The notes beneath the pieces were generated by a model, which saw only the letters and a program-made list of their open reading frames with translations, was not told the origin of the DNA and did no database searches. 64,000 bases of DNA from contig JARHVA010000397.1 of the NCBI GenBank assembly GCA_037957365.1, positions 1,564,001 to 1,628,000 of the forward strand, read 5' to 3'. This document shows, one piece after another, positions 37,028 to 49,230 of this stretch (position 1 is its first letter; each line of letters begins with the position of its first letter). This DNA is from Torreya grandis. Taxonomy: Eukaryota; Streptophyta; Pinopsida; Cupressales; Taxaceae. A program made the translations under genes and the position numbers.

Positions 37028-38367
37028 TATTTAACCCTAAATTTAGAATGTTGATATATGGTTAAAAATATATAAATATTTCAAGCACATGGATGATGAA
37101 CTAATCTATAACAAACCAATTAATTACAAACTCAGATAAATGAATATTCTAGATTATAATATTAAGATATGCTAAATATAGAAAGTATCTTATTTGAAAG
37201 ATGTTTAATTAATTGTAATACCAAAGAGAAATGATATTTATCTAGATTTATTATGTGTAGGTATATCTACATTGGAAACATGTATAAAATATGTAGGATC
37301 AATATTCTAGATCAGTCATCAAATTATATAAATTGTATTTTTGTGGTCACAGACACTACTATCAGATAGAGACACTATTGTTTGTCTATGACATAGGTGT
37401 CTAGTATAGATTAATGACTATATATATATGTGACCAAATTCACTATTTTGTATTTTCTATCACCTTTTTGTGGATGTATTTAGATTTGGGATACAAGATG
37501 TCTATCTTCACTGATTGGTAAAATCCCAAATTTTCACCCTTCTTCACCCTTGGAATGAATTTGTTAAAAATGGGTTAGTGGGCTCATGGTGTCAAGCTAA
37601 CCCCAAATACCCCTCTATCAATGGGTACTACCTACATAAATAATACACTAAAAATGGTCATAGACTTATGTAGTTATCCTCTATGTGTGGGAAAGTGTAT
37701 GCACAAGGGTGAAATATACTATATGATGATGTATGCAATGATCTAACCTATAACTTGACAAATATTGACCATGAACTACTCTTTGATTGATTCAAACCTA
37801 TAAGATAATTTCTCCTATGCTTGATATGAAATATGGATGAATAAGGCAAGATATATTGGTTGTGCATTTGATTGATTTAACTTTAGTATGTGTTTGATTG
37901 GTATTTGATAGATGAAAAATGATAAGGATTAGACTTGTATTTATACCACACCTTTTGAAAATATCTCATGGTAGGTTTAAATAAGACAAATAGGATGATC
38001 CATAGGTTTTGAAACATTTATAATTTAGATGACTTTTGGATACTAGACATTAGATAAGGATTTGGATAATATCATCGGTGGTAGTGTCCCTCTATGGTTG
38101 ATAATGTTTAAAAGGATATAAAATAGGTATGAATCTAAAACTAATAGTGAAGAATGTTTATTAGGTTTAGGATTTCTATGTAGTACATGATACCTAGGTC
38201 ATCAAAATGATATGGATCAGACAAAGAGTTAAGCATTTAGGCATAATGAGATGATATATACTAGTCTTTCAGTAGTAGGGAGGTATAAAACTAAAAGGTA
38301 GAGACCTAATTGATATTTATCAAATTTACAAGATAGATGCTATAAACATTTAGTTTTAGTATCTACA
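37028..38367 (-). repeat. 3' LTR of the Tat-like element
   Basis: 1,340 bases pairing in order with 44,047-45,393, for example 'ttaaccctaaatttagaatg' at the start and 'tttagttttagta' at the end. On the minus strand it starts TGTAGATACT and ends GGGTTAAATA; the partner ends GGGTTAAACA, so the last C has mutated. Divergence between copies is visible throughout, so the insertion is old. Confidence 0.85.
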
Positions 38368-38383
38368 TTTCCCCCCCTTTAAT
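38368..38383 (-). other. Polypurine tract
   Basis: The minus strand reads TTAAAGGGGGGGAAA directly before the TG start of the 3' LTR. It fixes the orientation of the element as minus. Confidence 0.7.
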
Positions 38384-39194
38384 CTAATAATGTATAAGGA
38401 TGGAATTACTAAGTTAAATAGAAATGTGTACCTAAGGGTGTAAAACACACCTTTCCTTTGCTTGAGCCCACCATGAGTGATTTATTGGTGTATGACCTAT
38501 AATAAAGATCATGTTATAGTGTAAATTAGTGTATATAATCTAAAATTTGAAATAATTGAAATGCTTAAAAAGAAAGAGAGCATAGAAGGAGTACACCTAT
38601 GTGTTGATATAACCATGTTGCCTCTTGATGATTTGACTTGGTAAAGATGCTTCATTATGAAGCATTGGAGCTAGAAGAGATTCAAATCTAAACCTTTAAG
38701 ATTTGAAGAGGGATATTAGAAGGTATTATGCCCCCAATCTAGTGCAAAGATGAGTTGTGACATAGCCATTGAGATAATTATATCTCAATTGTACAAATCA
38801 AGTGTGAATTTATATAATATGGTGAGAGTAAATTATTTAATCAACCCATCCTATAAATTTTTTATGATTGTATGATTTACTCACTCCAATATATAAATAT
38901 AGAGTTTTAATGATTTAATCACTTCAACTTATAAAATGAACCAAATTTTGTAATAGAAAATACTCAATAACAATACATCTTGGTGTAATCAGTTCATCTT
39001 TGTGAATAGTATAATTAGTAAGTTTTGAAATTTTTAGTGTAATATCATATAATATGAACCTATAATATATCTAAGATGGAGTATGTGTCATAAATTTGGA
39101 AAACTATGTTTCAAATCTATGCCAAATCAGTGTAATGTGTAGGATTCTAACCCAAGTGTATATCTGAATCATGTAACTAAACTAGAGATTATGT

Positions 39195-39418
39195 AAGTGT
39201 GGAGGTCATGTCTTTATGACATGCCCCCACTAAAATATTGAGATAATGACTAATTTTTTAAGTGTTGAGGTCATTTTTTTATGATATGCCCCCACAAATA
39301 TTTGGAGTTACTAAGAAAATGTGTAAGTGTAGAGGTCATGCCTTTATGACATACCCCCACTAAAATTTAAAAACTATGAAAATGTGGAGGTAATGCCTCT
39401 ATTACATGCCCCCACTGA
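39195..39418. repeat. Four 65-bp tandem units, each with a hairpin
   Basis: Units start near 39,195, 39,260, 39,325 and 39,381. Each contains 'gtggaggtcatg' followed a few bases on by 'atgacatgcccccac', which can fold as a stem (gtcat/atgac, extended by gtgg/cccac). The spacers between stems differ more than the stems do. Confidence 0.8.
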
Positions 39419-39739
39419 TATACCCCTCTTTTTAGGTGAGGGAAATAGAATATGTAAGGTATCTTACTTCAAAATTATAAGGTAGATGTATAATCTATGT
39501 ATGAATCATGAAGCATTTTATTGATTGCTTTTTGAAGTAGATATATCAATTAAGCTCATATTATGTGATCACATAAAGTCCTAAGATGAAATATATATCA
39601 TAAAAATGCCTAGAGATTAACAATACAAGATCAAAAAATAATTAATTACACACATAAGAGCACTTAATGTAACACAAAGTAATGGTCCAAAGTGACCCCA
39701 TACAAGGGGCATGTTTAAATTCCACATAATCAAAAGGGG

Positions 39740-39829
39740 TGACATATTTAAATATCCAATGAACATGGAATGACATATTCAAATTTCCAATGAACATGGA
39801 ATGACATATTCAAATTTCCAAATAACATA
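39740..39829. repeat. 31-bp tandem repeat, about three units
   Basis: Units of the form 'tgacatattcaaatttccaa' plus 'tgaacatggaa' start at 39,740, 39,771 and 39,802; the third is partial. A more diverged copy may precede at 39,709. Confidence 0.85.
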
Positions 39830-41539
39830 CGATAGCATAGGGGCCAATAAACAAGGAACATATTCAAATGTTCCATAAGCAAGAAAATAACAAGTAATGT
39901 AATACACTCAAGGAAGTGACAATGTGAATAAAAAAAGTTAAATCAACCAACATAACCATATTATACTAGTATATGCATATATGTGTTAATAAAAAATGTT
40001 ATGTAGCATAACATATCAAATACAATGTGAAATATTTTGGCATGGATATAGACATGTGTAAGAGTTAGTATATACACTCAAACATGATAATTTATACATG
40101 ATCATAAAGGATATGCAACCTATATCAACAATGATAAATGAATTAGATGACCCTAATATACTATATGATGTAGATATAGTAGAGGTCTAACATTTTCAAG
40201 TGCATATATCTTGCGTCTTGGTATGCCTATATCACACTCAAAGATGCATGAAACATATGTGTATATAAAAATGAAATGAAATGAAATGATATCTATTGAC
40301 ATAAACCAAACAACATAGATTCCAAGGAGATAATAATATTTTATAATGGTGAATATTTTTATATTTTTTTTGAATGTTTTTGTATTTTTTTGAATGTTTT
40401 TTTATTTTATTGAATATTTTAATTTTTTGTATTTTTTTGGAAAATTTTGGAAATAAAAGGCTAGCTTATGATCCCATCCAAGGGATGTACATAGGTATAT
40501 CTAAACTCAAAATATGATATATCAAATTGGTGGTGTTTCCAAGGATCACACATAGGTGTCATATATGAATCTATAGAATTTTTGGTATTCTATGTATGTA
40601 TAATATGACTCCATGGCCATGAAAAAATAACAAAAGGATTAGGGTTTCATGGAACCCATTATTGATTGCATTTTGGATTATTTAGAGTAGTAGTAATTGG
40701 AACATGTTTATTATTTATAGGTAATTGAGTATGTTTTGTAAGAGTACATGAAGAATCCTTGGAATCCATTGTATATTTTTGGTGCAAAAGCCTCTCAAGT
40801 ATGGGTCACCTAGGAAAGGGAATTACCTATTTATTATCTTTTCACAAGAGATTAACCTTAACAGGTTTGATAATTAGCTGTCATAGAATAAATTTCTCTT
40901 GTTCAAGTGGATGTTCATATGGAATTATTGAAACTATGACTACCTTGTTGGTATGAATTTATTTAATACACACATGCACTTTGGAAGGTAATGTATAGAA
41001 TTTGTTCTTATTATTTCAAATACTTAAATTTTAGTTCATGTAATGTGTTTGAACTATGAAATTTGATTATGTGGTATAATATTGGTAGTTATTCATTTGG
41101 TTTTTTTGGTTGATAACTAAGGTAATCACCATACATAATATAATCTAACTGGGAATAAAAATGCTTGACTGCAATGATCAAGTGGCAACTAGTTATTCAC
41201 TTTTGGTTCTAACATTGTAACTAATGTATATTTAGGGGTATCAAGTGTATCTTTATGATACATATATTTACATGCTAGTTTTGGTACTCAAATTTACTAT
41301 GTAGATATGTGAGTAGGCTATATCAAGTTTGGCTCAATGCCTTCTCCACATGTCCCTCTAGTGAGAGCTTGATCAACTAGTGATTCCTTAATAGGATCAA
41401 TGTGGGAAATATTGGTCTTAGTAGAAGGTACACTAGTAGGACTTCTTATAGTGGTTAATTTCTAAAAATGTTGATGGACCACACATTCCTGAAAAGGAGT
41501 GAAATGACATGTATTGATCCTCTTAGAATGACCTATAGA

Positions 41540-43833
41540 ATAAGTAGGGGAAAGGGACCTCAATGTGTATTTTTAAAATGCAATGATCCCTTGATCTTTA
41601 AGCTATGAAATATTTTTTCCTAATGTGAAAATTTATTATCACAATACCCATTAATACCATGGTAAGTGCAAAAGGGTTGTCCTTTCACCTTTTTAAATAT
41701 TATTGGTGTATGGTAGTAGCTTTGAGTAAGATTAATCAATAATTTATATAATAACATATGTAATATATCATGTATGATATCCCTTCACTAATCAAACTGA
41801 AGTGGTTGCCTCTTAGTAGAGGTATAAATTTTTTTAATAGGATGTATTTTATATGTAGATTCATTTCCTATATGTAAAATTTTTATTTCTTGTTCCTTGG
41901 TATGTACTACTAGTTTAAAAGAAGGTAATTGAGGTGGATCATGACACTTATTGGTTTTCTACTCTAGTTTGTAGGAATTATTTGTAACATGTTTACCTTT
42001 AGGCTAAGTGGTAAGTGATTGAATATTGGTATTTATTAAGGCACATGCATATTTATTCACATCCAAATATAAAGTATTGAAAGAAGAAAAAAGCTTATGC
42101 AATGCTCTTTCTCAAAGTGGAGAAAGAAGACCCTTACTAAATATGAATTGTACTTATAAATCCAAGGGGTTATAGTTCAAAGAATATAATATATCCTTAA
42201 ATATAATAGAATAATCTTGAATAGATTCATCCTCATTTTGAGTTAAGGATTTAAAATTATTCAATGGTATCTTTGGTAACTTATGCTTATGGAAATTAGA
42301 TAATAATGCATCTTAAAGTTTTTTAAAGGCTAGTAAAGAACCATTTAGAAGTCTATAAAAATAATTTATCTTTTCTTGAGTTAAGCTTCTATGGAAAGAT
42401 TTAAGTAATAGGTGTCTATATTTGGTCTAATGGTCAAATTAGTTTATATACTATCTCAAATGACTAGCATGATTTCCTTGATCATTGAAGGAAGAAAACA
42501 TAAGAATAGAAAATTTTTAAGGATCATGATGATCAAAGACCTCATGTGTAAGGGGTGGGTCTTATATGATATTATCATTAAGGTTATCCTCATGGGAGGA
42601 TAATTAAAACCTAATAATATTCATTTAACTTTGAATGTCTCCTATAGTAATCATCATATATAGAATGTCTAGGAGGAATTGATAAAGAGGTTGGAGAGGT
42701 GTATATAGGTTGTAATTTAACATCCACATAAAACATAGGAAAAATAGGCTCTTGACCATCATCCTTGCATTTTAAATAAGGATCATTACATGATTTAGGA
42801 ATATTAGGTAAAGGAACATACATTTTAAATGATGAATCAAGAGAGGTCATGATATCATTTTGGATGTCATGAAGGTTAATACCACTATTTTGGTAAGATG
42901 TTAAACTATTTTCAATTTCATGACATACAATAGGAATGGGGGATGTGATTTCATTTTCTTTATTTAATATTAGCACATGATTTGTAGTATAAAATATAAA
43001 AGTGGGATAAATATAAGTGTTTTATATTTTGATTTAATCATCACCATAGGAAGGAAAAATGCAAGTTTCACTTTCATTTTTGAATTCAAAAGAGGAAGGG
43101 ATAGAAGATTCAATATTACTTTATAATTTTGATACATGATTTGCATTAACATAACTAACATTTGAATCTTGAATTTCATGATTGTGACTTGACTTAGGAA
43201 AAGCTTTCATTAAGAAACATTTGGTAAATGTGCTTTTATTTTTATCTCAAATTGGGAGAAAGGGAAAAGAGCATGCATTTAAATTATTTTTAAAGTCATT
43301 ATTGTTTTCATATTTCTAACCTAAAAGGATAGGGATAGAAGTATTTTCATGATTTATATTTGCATTAACTAAAGAAGGAATGAAATATCTCATAATTTTT
43401 TTAAAATATTTTGTAAAGAAGGTAAACATTCATTATTTGTAACAAGTTCATCAATGAATGCTAAAGTTTTACATTCATCTATTGATTCATCTTTAGTATG
43501 CCCAATTACTTCAACATTAGAATCAGAAACATATGCAGAAGATAAATGAAAATTAGGGTCCTCACATTCCTCTTCAAAATATGTGGAATCACAACCATAA
43601 TCATAGGGGTAATAAGGATTTATGTCATCAATCCCACCATATTCATCAATATTAGAATTTTCATTAGTGTTTATTTCATTATTATAATTGTAAGAAGTTG
43701 TTAAAAAGGAAGATTGTGTATTATAATTTTGCATAGCCATAAGATCCTCATAAACAATATATTGATCATCAGGTAGATTAAATAGAATATCAAAAGGATG
43801 GGGCTTATTAGGGTTATCAATAAGAGAAATCAT
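41540..43833 (-). pseudogene. gag: Ty3/gypsy (Tat-like) Gag with acidic N-terminal extension
   Basis: The most likely start is MISLIDNPNKPHPFDIL at 43,833, inside a longer open frame that ends at 43,390. The first 150 residues are acidic and Asn/Tyr-rich (for example DDINPYYPYDYGCDSTYFEE) and look disordered. Coherent sequence continues through 42,976-42,611 (open), then the capsid domain near 42,400-42,060, where one frame reads LNGSLLAFKKL, QNEDESIQDYSIIFKDILYS and NPLDL. Near 41,680-41,600 FCTYHGINGYCDNKFSH resembles the C-x-x-H-x-x-x-G-H-x-T-x-x-C finger of Tat-type Gag with two positions lost. Several stops and frame changes; not functional. The capsid match is moderate, the N-terminal part is unmatched. 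Confidence 0.6.
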
Positions 43834-44046
43834 GATGAGGGTTATAAGTTTAGACACAATCACAATGAAAAATAAAATAAGGACCAAGACATAAATATAA
43901 AGAAGAATTTCTTAAGCTATGCCCATGAAAAAATAAATTTAGATTTGGAAAACAATTACAAAAATATGAAAGTAAAATTTTTGGAAGGAGAAAACCCTAA
44001 TGTAAGTTAGGGCTTGGTTTAAATACAAAGGATGGGTTTAACATAA

Positions 44047-45393
44047 TGTTTAACCCTAAATTTATAATGTTGGTATATGGTTAAGAATATAGAAATAATT
44101 CAAGCACAAGAGTGATAAACTAACCTATAGTAGGAAAAATAATTGAAAACTTAGATAAATGAATATTCTGAATTATAATATTAAGATATGTTAAATATAG
44201 AAAGTACATGATTTGAAAGATGTTTAATTAATTACAATACCAAAGAGAAATGATATTTATCTAGGTTTATTATGCACTGATAGATCTAAACCTGAAACAA
44301 GTGTAAAATATTCTTAATCAATATTCTGGATTAGTTGTCAAATTATAAAAATTCTACTTCTATGGCCATAGACACTACTGTTAGATTTGGACATTACCAT
44401 CAATGCTAGTGAATGTCTATGATGAAGGTGTCCAATACAAAATAATGAATGGATCTAGATGCAACTAACTTTAGTGTTTTATGTATTCTATCTATTTTTT
44501 GTTGATGTATTCATATTTGGGATATAGGTTATCACTCTTTTTTTATTGATCAAACCCCAACTTTTCACCCTTCTTCACCCTTGGAATGAACTTACTAAAA
44601 ATGGATTAGTGGACTCATAATCTCAAGTTGAACCCAAAGATGACTTTATCAATGGTTGTTTCATAAATATCTAATACTCCAAAGAGGGCCTCAAACTTAT
44701 GTAGTTCTCCCCTATATGTGGGAAAGTGTGTGCACAAGGGCATAATATACTTACTATATGATTATGCATGTAGTGATCTAGTTTGTAAATTAAAAAATAT
44801 CACTCATGGGATATTATTTGAGTGATTTATAGATATAAAATGACTTTTTATATCCTTGATATGAAAATATGGATAAATAAGACATAATAACCTAGTTGTG
44901 AAGTTGATTTATTTAAATTTAAGAGGTGTTTTTTGGTATTTTCTAAATGGAGAATGAGAAGGTTTAGATCTATATTTATACCATGCATTTTTATAATATC
45001 TCATGGTAGGGATCAATAAGACGAATAGGTTGACTTATAGGTTTTGAAACATTTGCAATTTGGATGACTTTTGGCTACTAGACACTAGATAAGTATCTAG
45101 ATACTACCGTATCTCTATGGTTGGTAGTGTCTATAAGGCTAAAAAACATGTATGGATTTAAAAATGATAGTGAAAGATGTTTATCAAGTTTTAACCTTTA
45201 TATGTAGTATAGGAGACCTAGGTTATCAGAATGATATGAATTAGAATAAGAGATAAGTATGTAGGCACAATGAGATGATGAATATGAACCTTTTGGTAGT
45301 AGGGATGTATATAACTAAAGGGTAGAGCATTTATTAATATTTATAAAATATACAAGACTAAGATGCTTTAAATATTTAGTTTTAGTAATTACA
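44047..45393 (-). repeat. 5' LTR of the Tat-like element
   Basis: 1,347 bases, the partner of 37,028-38,367. On the minus strand it begins TGTAATTACT and ends TTAAACA. The leader that follows (44,046 down to about 43,834) has no recognised primer-binding site. Confidence 0.85.
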
Positions 45394-45726
45394 CTAGAAA
45401 ATTGGATGTAATTAGCTATAAAAATGATTTTTTACCTTTCCCATGTTTAGTTTTATGATCATGAATGATACATTTGAACCTTAATGTACCTTAACCATTT
45501 CTTCTAGATACGTGTCTAAAAAATCTAGGCCAAAACTAACATCAACATCTACATTTTAATACTCAGACATAATGAATGATTTGTTTTCAATTATAGGGGG
45601 TTTGGTTCCTTCAAATTATGTCATTTATTAGTCCTCAAATAAATGTGTTATTTCCCTCTGGATTGATTCATTACAATTGTCTCTCTATTCAGTAAATAAT
45701 CTTATACTTTCTTTGTGTCCATTGTT

Positions 45727-46860
45727 TAGCTAGGAACATTCACATCTTTTGACAAATCAAAAATAGAAAAGCCATTGAAATTATTTAGGAAATCTCGATG
45801 AAGATTTTCATCTCCACTCATCATTTATACATGTGGACTCCTATAATTTATACAACTACACTCTACTTCTCTAAAATAATTTGCCAAATATGTGGGTAAA
45901 TATACCTCTAGTTCATCATCAAAGTGACTCAATTCACTTTTTTATTCATGCTTTACAATAGACTCATCTTCATTTAAAGATACGTCATCTAGTATTATAT
46001 TTATAATTATTTTCAAAGAAGTATTTTTCCTTTGGCATATCAATAGTTCCATAGGTGAAATTTCACCTTCATCCTCTATATTAACAAAAAAAAATCTATT
46101 GACTCTTTTCACATTCCTTTCTTCAAATTTTTATTCAACTTTTTATATGTAAGCATACCAATATTTTCCTTTAGCTTGAGCATAAAGGATGTTTATGATT
46201 TATTACCTCCATCAATTTGTACTAAACCAAATAGTTTAATACATTTTCATAAACTAAACAAGTAAATATCCCATGCCCCTACACAATTATTGAATGAATC
46301 TTTTACACACATATGATGCCTAGTTAAACTATTCCCATTTCAAATGCTTCAAAACATATACAAGCATCCATATGGAGTTTTTTAGATTCCTTTCGATGAC
46401 AAATAATCTAGAAAGTGCAAACTAATAAATCTCTTTTACTATGTTATCTTATAAATACTCAATATTATACCCTTTATCTCTATAGATTTCATTAGGTAGA
46501 CCAATAAAAACATTTAAAATTAAATTTTACTTAGTAGTGGATTTCACATGGACCTCCTCAACCTCATCTTCTTGATTAGGTAAACCAAATACCTTCCTAA
46601 ACAATTTAGGGGTAAGTCATAAATTAATATCTTCATATTTTACTATGGCATGATTCATCAAGTATTTTTCCTCTATCAACTTTAGTTGTTCATCATTAAG
46701 GATGCAAACTGAGATGTTTATCATTTGGTAAATTCTAAAATTAGTTAGACTGAAAAGTGTAAGATCTTCATTCTAGTCCAGTCAAGTTGAATCATAACAC
46801 TGAAGCATATAAAAATTCTACAATTTACATGATATTGGCAACTACTTATCCTAGTGAGTA
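45727..46860 (-). pseudogene. Unrecognised frame-preserved decayed ORF
   Basis: One minus-strand frame stays protein-like from about 46,860 to 45,727 without any indel I can detect, while containing well over a dozen stops. Readable pieces include LNDEQLKLIEEKYLMNHAIV (about 46,690-46,635), LTPKLFRKVFGLPNQEDEVE (about 46,615-46,555), SFMLKLKENIGMLTYKKLNK (about 46,195), EDEGEISPMELLICQRKN (about 46,075) and DDELEVYLPTYLANYFREVE (about 45,915-45,860). I do not recognise the protein. It lies just outside the Tat-like element, beyond its target duplication, so it belongs to the older DNA that element landed in. A transposon-encoded gag-like protein is the likeliest class, but this is inference. 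Confidence 0.45.
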
Positions 46861-47829
46861 ATGGCAATTTTTAGGTCTCATGGATTTTTCTCATTTTATT
46901 CCTCTCTCAATGACTCCCTTTACTTTTTTGGTTGCTTAGATCTACCCTTGAATCCTTTTAGTGGCATTTATTGAATGTGATTGAATATGTGATTTTAATA
47001 GCTTCCTTCAACATGAAAATGACTACAATATCTCTGTTCAAAATGATAATGGCTAAAATACCTCCTTTCCTTATTATTTAGTCCTCAATAATGACAATGA
47101 ACTATTAAACTAAATATTTTGTTTTAAAACTAAATGATGGTGACATCATTAATTGATTATTTATTATGAGGAAGGTTAATAGTTTATTACTTAAACACAC
47201 ATGAATATTATGACATAACATTAATAAATATAAAATTACTTTCCCAATGATTTCACTTACATACTCTATAGGACCGCAAGCTTGAATGTATCAGACCACA
47301 ACTATATTTATCTACTATAAATACAATACATATCCATTGGTATGTAAATACATGTTGTGATGTAATACTTATTGGCAAATAATATATTCACTAAAACATC
47401 TTTGTTTTCTATAAGTATTAAATCACAATATGTATTCGCCCATCAAAAAATAATTAAAGTATTCACCTATAGGCAAATACATTTTGTGGTTTGACAAATT
47501 TAATCCTAATGACTTAAGTATCATACACACATAAATATTATCTGATTAGTGAATATAAAAGTAGAAAACATATTTTGTATGGTACAATCTAAAGTAAAAT
47601 TGAATGGCATATTAATCTACCTTCTCACATAAAATAATGTAAATTTGAATGCCAAGACATCAATTAAACATCCAACATATTTATGTGAGATTTAAATTAG
47701 TAATTATTATTTATATAATCCAATCAACATGAATAAATAATGGGAATAATAATCAAGTAAAGGAAAGCACCCTAATAGTGTATCCGAAGAATGAAATAAA
47801 CACTAGGAAAAGGAAAATAAGGCTACCTC
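46861..47829. other. No gene; short direct and inverted repeats
   Basis: At 47,345-47,376 and 47,414-47,446 a 30-base word around 'aatacatgttgtgatgtaat' is repeated in inverted orientation, and a third copy follows near 47,475. Flanking words at 47,191-47,240 and 47,514-47,564 ('cacacatgaatattat...', 'cacacataaatattat...') are direct repeats. The pattern suggests a small decayed non-autonomous DNA transposon, not proven. Confidence 0.35.
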
Positions 47830-49230
47830 CATTTAAAAATGAAGAAGATGATAGGGAACTAATCCATAGTTTAAAATAATTTTAAGTATGTATGATGTGT
47901 TAATTAGGGACAATTTATATGACTTTTTCATGATGATTATGGATGCCAATGAAAATGAGGTGCACTAGTTTATAAAAAACTACATCCTTGTTAGAAAGAA
48001 ATACTTTTTAGATGAAAAGACAAAGGTGGAAGGATATACCATTATAATTTATATATAAAACATTTTTTAAACTTAAAAATCATTCAATGATAAGGATAAT
48101 CTATGTATAAATTTTAATATGGGTAGGAAATATCAATTCACTCAGTTACTTTCTAGGCTATTTGATACCTAGGAGGAAGAAGAGGGAAAACACCATATTA
48201 AGGTTATTTTATTATAAAGTTATACTCTGCATGGAATTATACCATTGATATGATAATAATATGTGTTTATACAAATAAAAATCCTAATGTATTTTATATA
48301 AATGTTCTTTTAGTACTAGGTACTATTAAAAATTAATGAAAAAATAAAGTATGCAAGCTGATTTTCATGTGATGTAAAAATAATTGTGAGTGAATGGGAC
48401 ATTAGTGTATATGAAGATATAATACACACTTGTGTCATTCAATTTTAATATAAAATTAAAAAATAAATAAAATGAGGGAATGACCAAGTGAGAATATTGA
48501 ATAAAAGAACATATTGAGTGCTCTTAGGGTGGATAAGGAGTTGGAATATTAAAACAATTCTCTTAAGAAATCTATAAAAGAAAAAGACACTATGATAGTA
48601 AAAATTCAAAAAAACTATTTTAATTTGAATAAAGTACTATCAAATTACAAGCAATGAGTAAAAATATAGGGAGAAAAAAAATATTCTCTCAAGAATTATC
48701 TAGAACAAAAAAAAAATCATGTCAAAAGGCTAGAAGCTAGACTGGACAATACATAGGATGAGATGCAAAATAAATTAACTATTTTAGAGGAAAGTGTAAC
48801 TTATATGGATAATGATATAATATTAAGAAAGACATGCAAAAACAAGTATTATATATTGGAAAAAACATTATCAAACATGGAATTAAATATTAATGCTTTA
48901 ATGTCATATAGGAATGAACTACTTAGAGAAAAATACCAAAAGATAGATGGACTAGAAAGAGAAAATAAGAAAAAGATAAAAAAGTTGGAACAACAAGCCA
49001 AAAAATGAATGTAGTGATTAAAAAAATGTTGAACACTTAGAGGATTCACCCATCGATATTTACATGTGATTTTCAAGTGAAACATTTAAATATAAAAATT
49101 GATGATTTAAAATCAAAATAAACAAAGATATTGGAAAAGTTCCAAAAAGTATAACTAATGGAAAATATTTTTGTTGGACATGCAATGAGGGATGAAAACT
49201 ATAGTGAAGCAAACCATCATGGAATGTAAG
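47830..49230 (+). pseudogene. Unrecognised decayed ORF with coiled-coil segment
   Basis: Plus-strand pieces read FIKNYILVRKKYFLDEKTKV near 47,970 and INFNMGRKYQFTQLLSRLFD near 48,110. After a gap comes a long heptad-rich stretch from about 48,530, with the open frame 48,763-49,008 (MQNKLTILEESVTYMDND to the lysine-rich end ENKKKIKKLEQQAKK). Leu/Ile spacing and high K/E/N content indicate a coiled coil of at least 100 residues. Stops and frame changes occur upstream. I cannot name the family; coiled coils of this kind occur in retroelement Gag tails. The minus-strand frame over the coiled coil is a shadow. Confidence 0.4.

Larger units (their letters stand above)
38384..41100 (-). other. Long 3' untranslated part of the Tat-like element
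   Basis: About 2.7 kb with no recognisable coding sequence. It holds two tandem arrays (39,195-39,418 and 39,740-39,829) and a T-rich stretch at 40,343-40,440. In Ogre/Tat elements tandem repeats are known in the region before the 3' LTR, which agrees with this layout. RT and integrase, normally located here or upstream, are absent. Confidence 0.5.
37028..45393 (-). mobile_element. Non-autonomous Tat-like Ty3/gypsy element with target duplication
   Basis: LTRs at 37,028-38,367 and 44,047-45,393 flank a 5.68-kb interior. The five bases CTAGA stand immediately outside both ends (37,023-37,027 and 45,394-45,398), a perfect target-site duplication. On the minus strand the order is 5' LTR (right), leader, gag with an acidic N-terminal extension, possibly a trace of protease, a long non-coding part with tandem repeats, a purine tract AAAGGGGGGGAAA, and 3' LTR (left). 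I see no RT, RNase H or integrase. The primer site after the 5' LTR (TTATGTTAAACCC) is not one I recognise. Placement near Tat/Ogre rests on the gag zinc-finger style and on 3' tandem repeats, both known for that lineage; it is less certain than the element boundaries. Confidence 0.85.

Noticed and set aside
39195..39418. CRISPR-like spacing of repeated hairpins
   Set aside because: Repeats are diverged, units are true tandem copies, spacers are related to each other, and the genome is eukaryotic; there are no cas genes.
48849..49085. Minus-strand Phe/Ser-rich frame
   Set aside because: Antisense shadow of the lysine-rich coiled coil on the plus strand.
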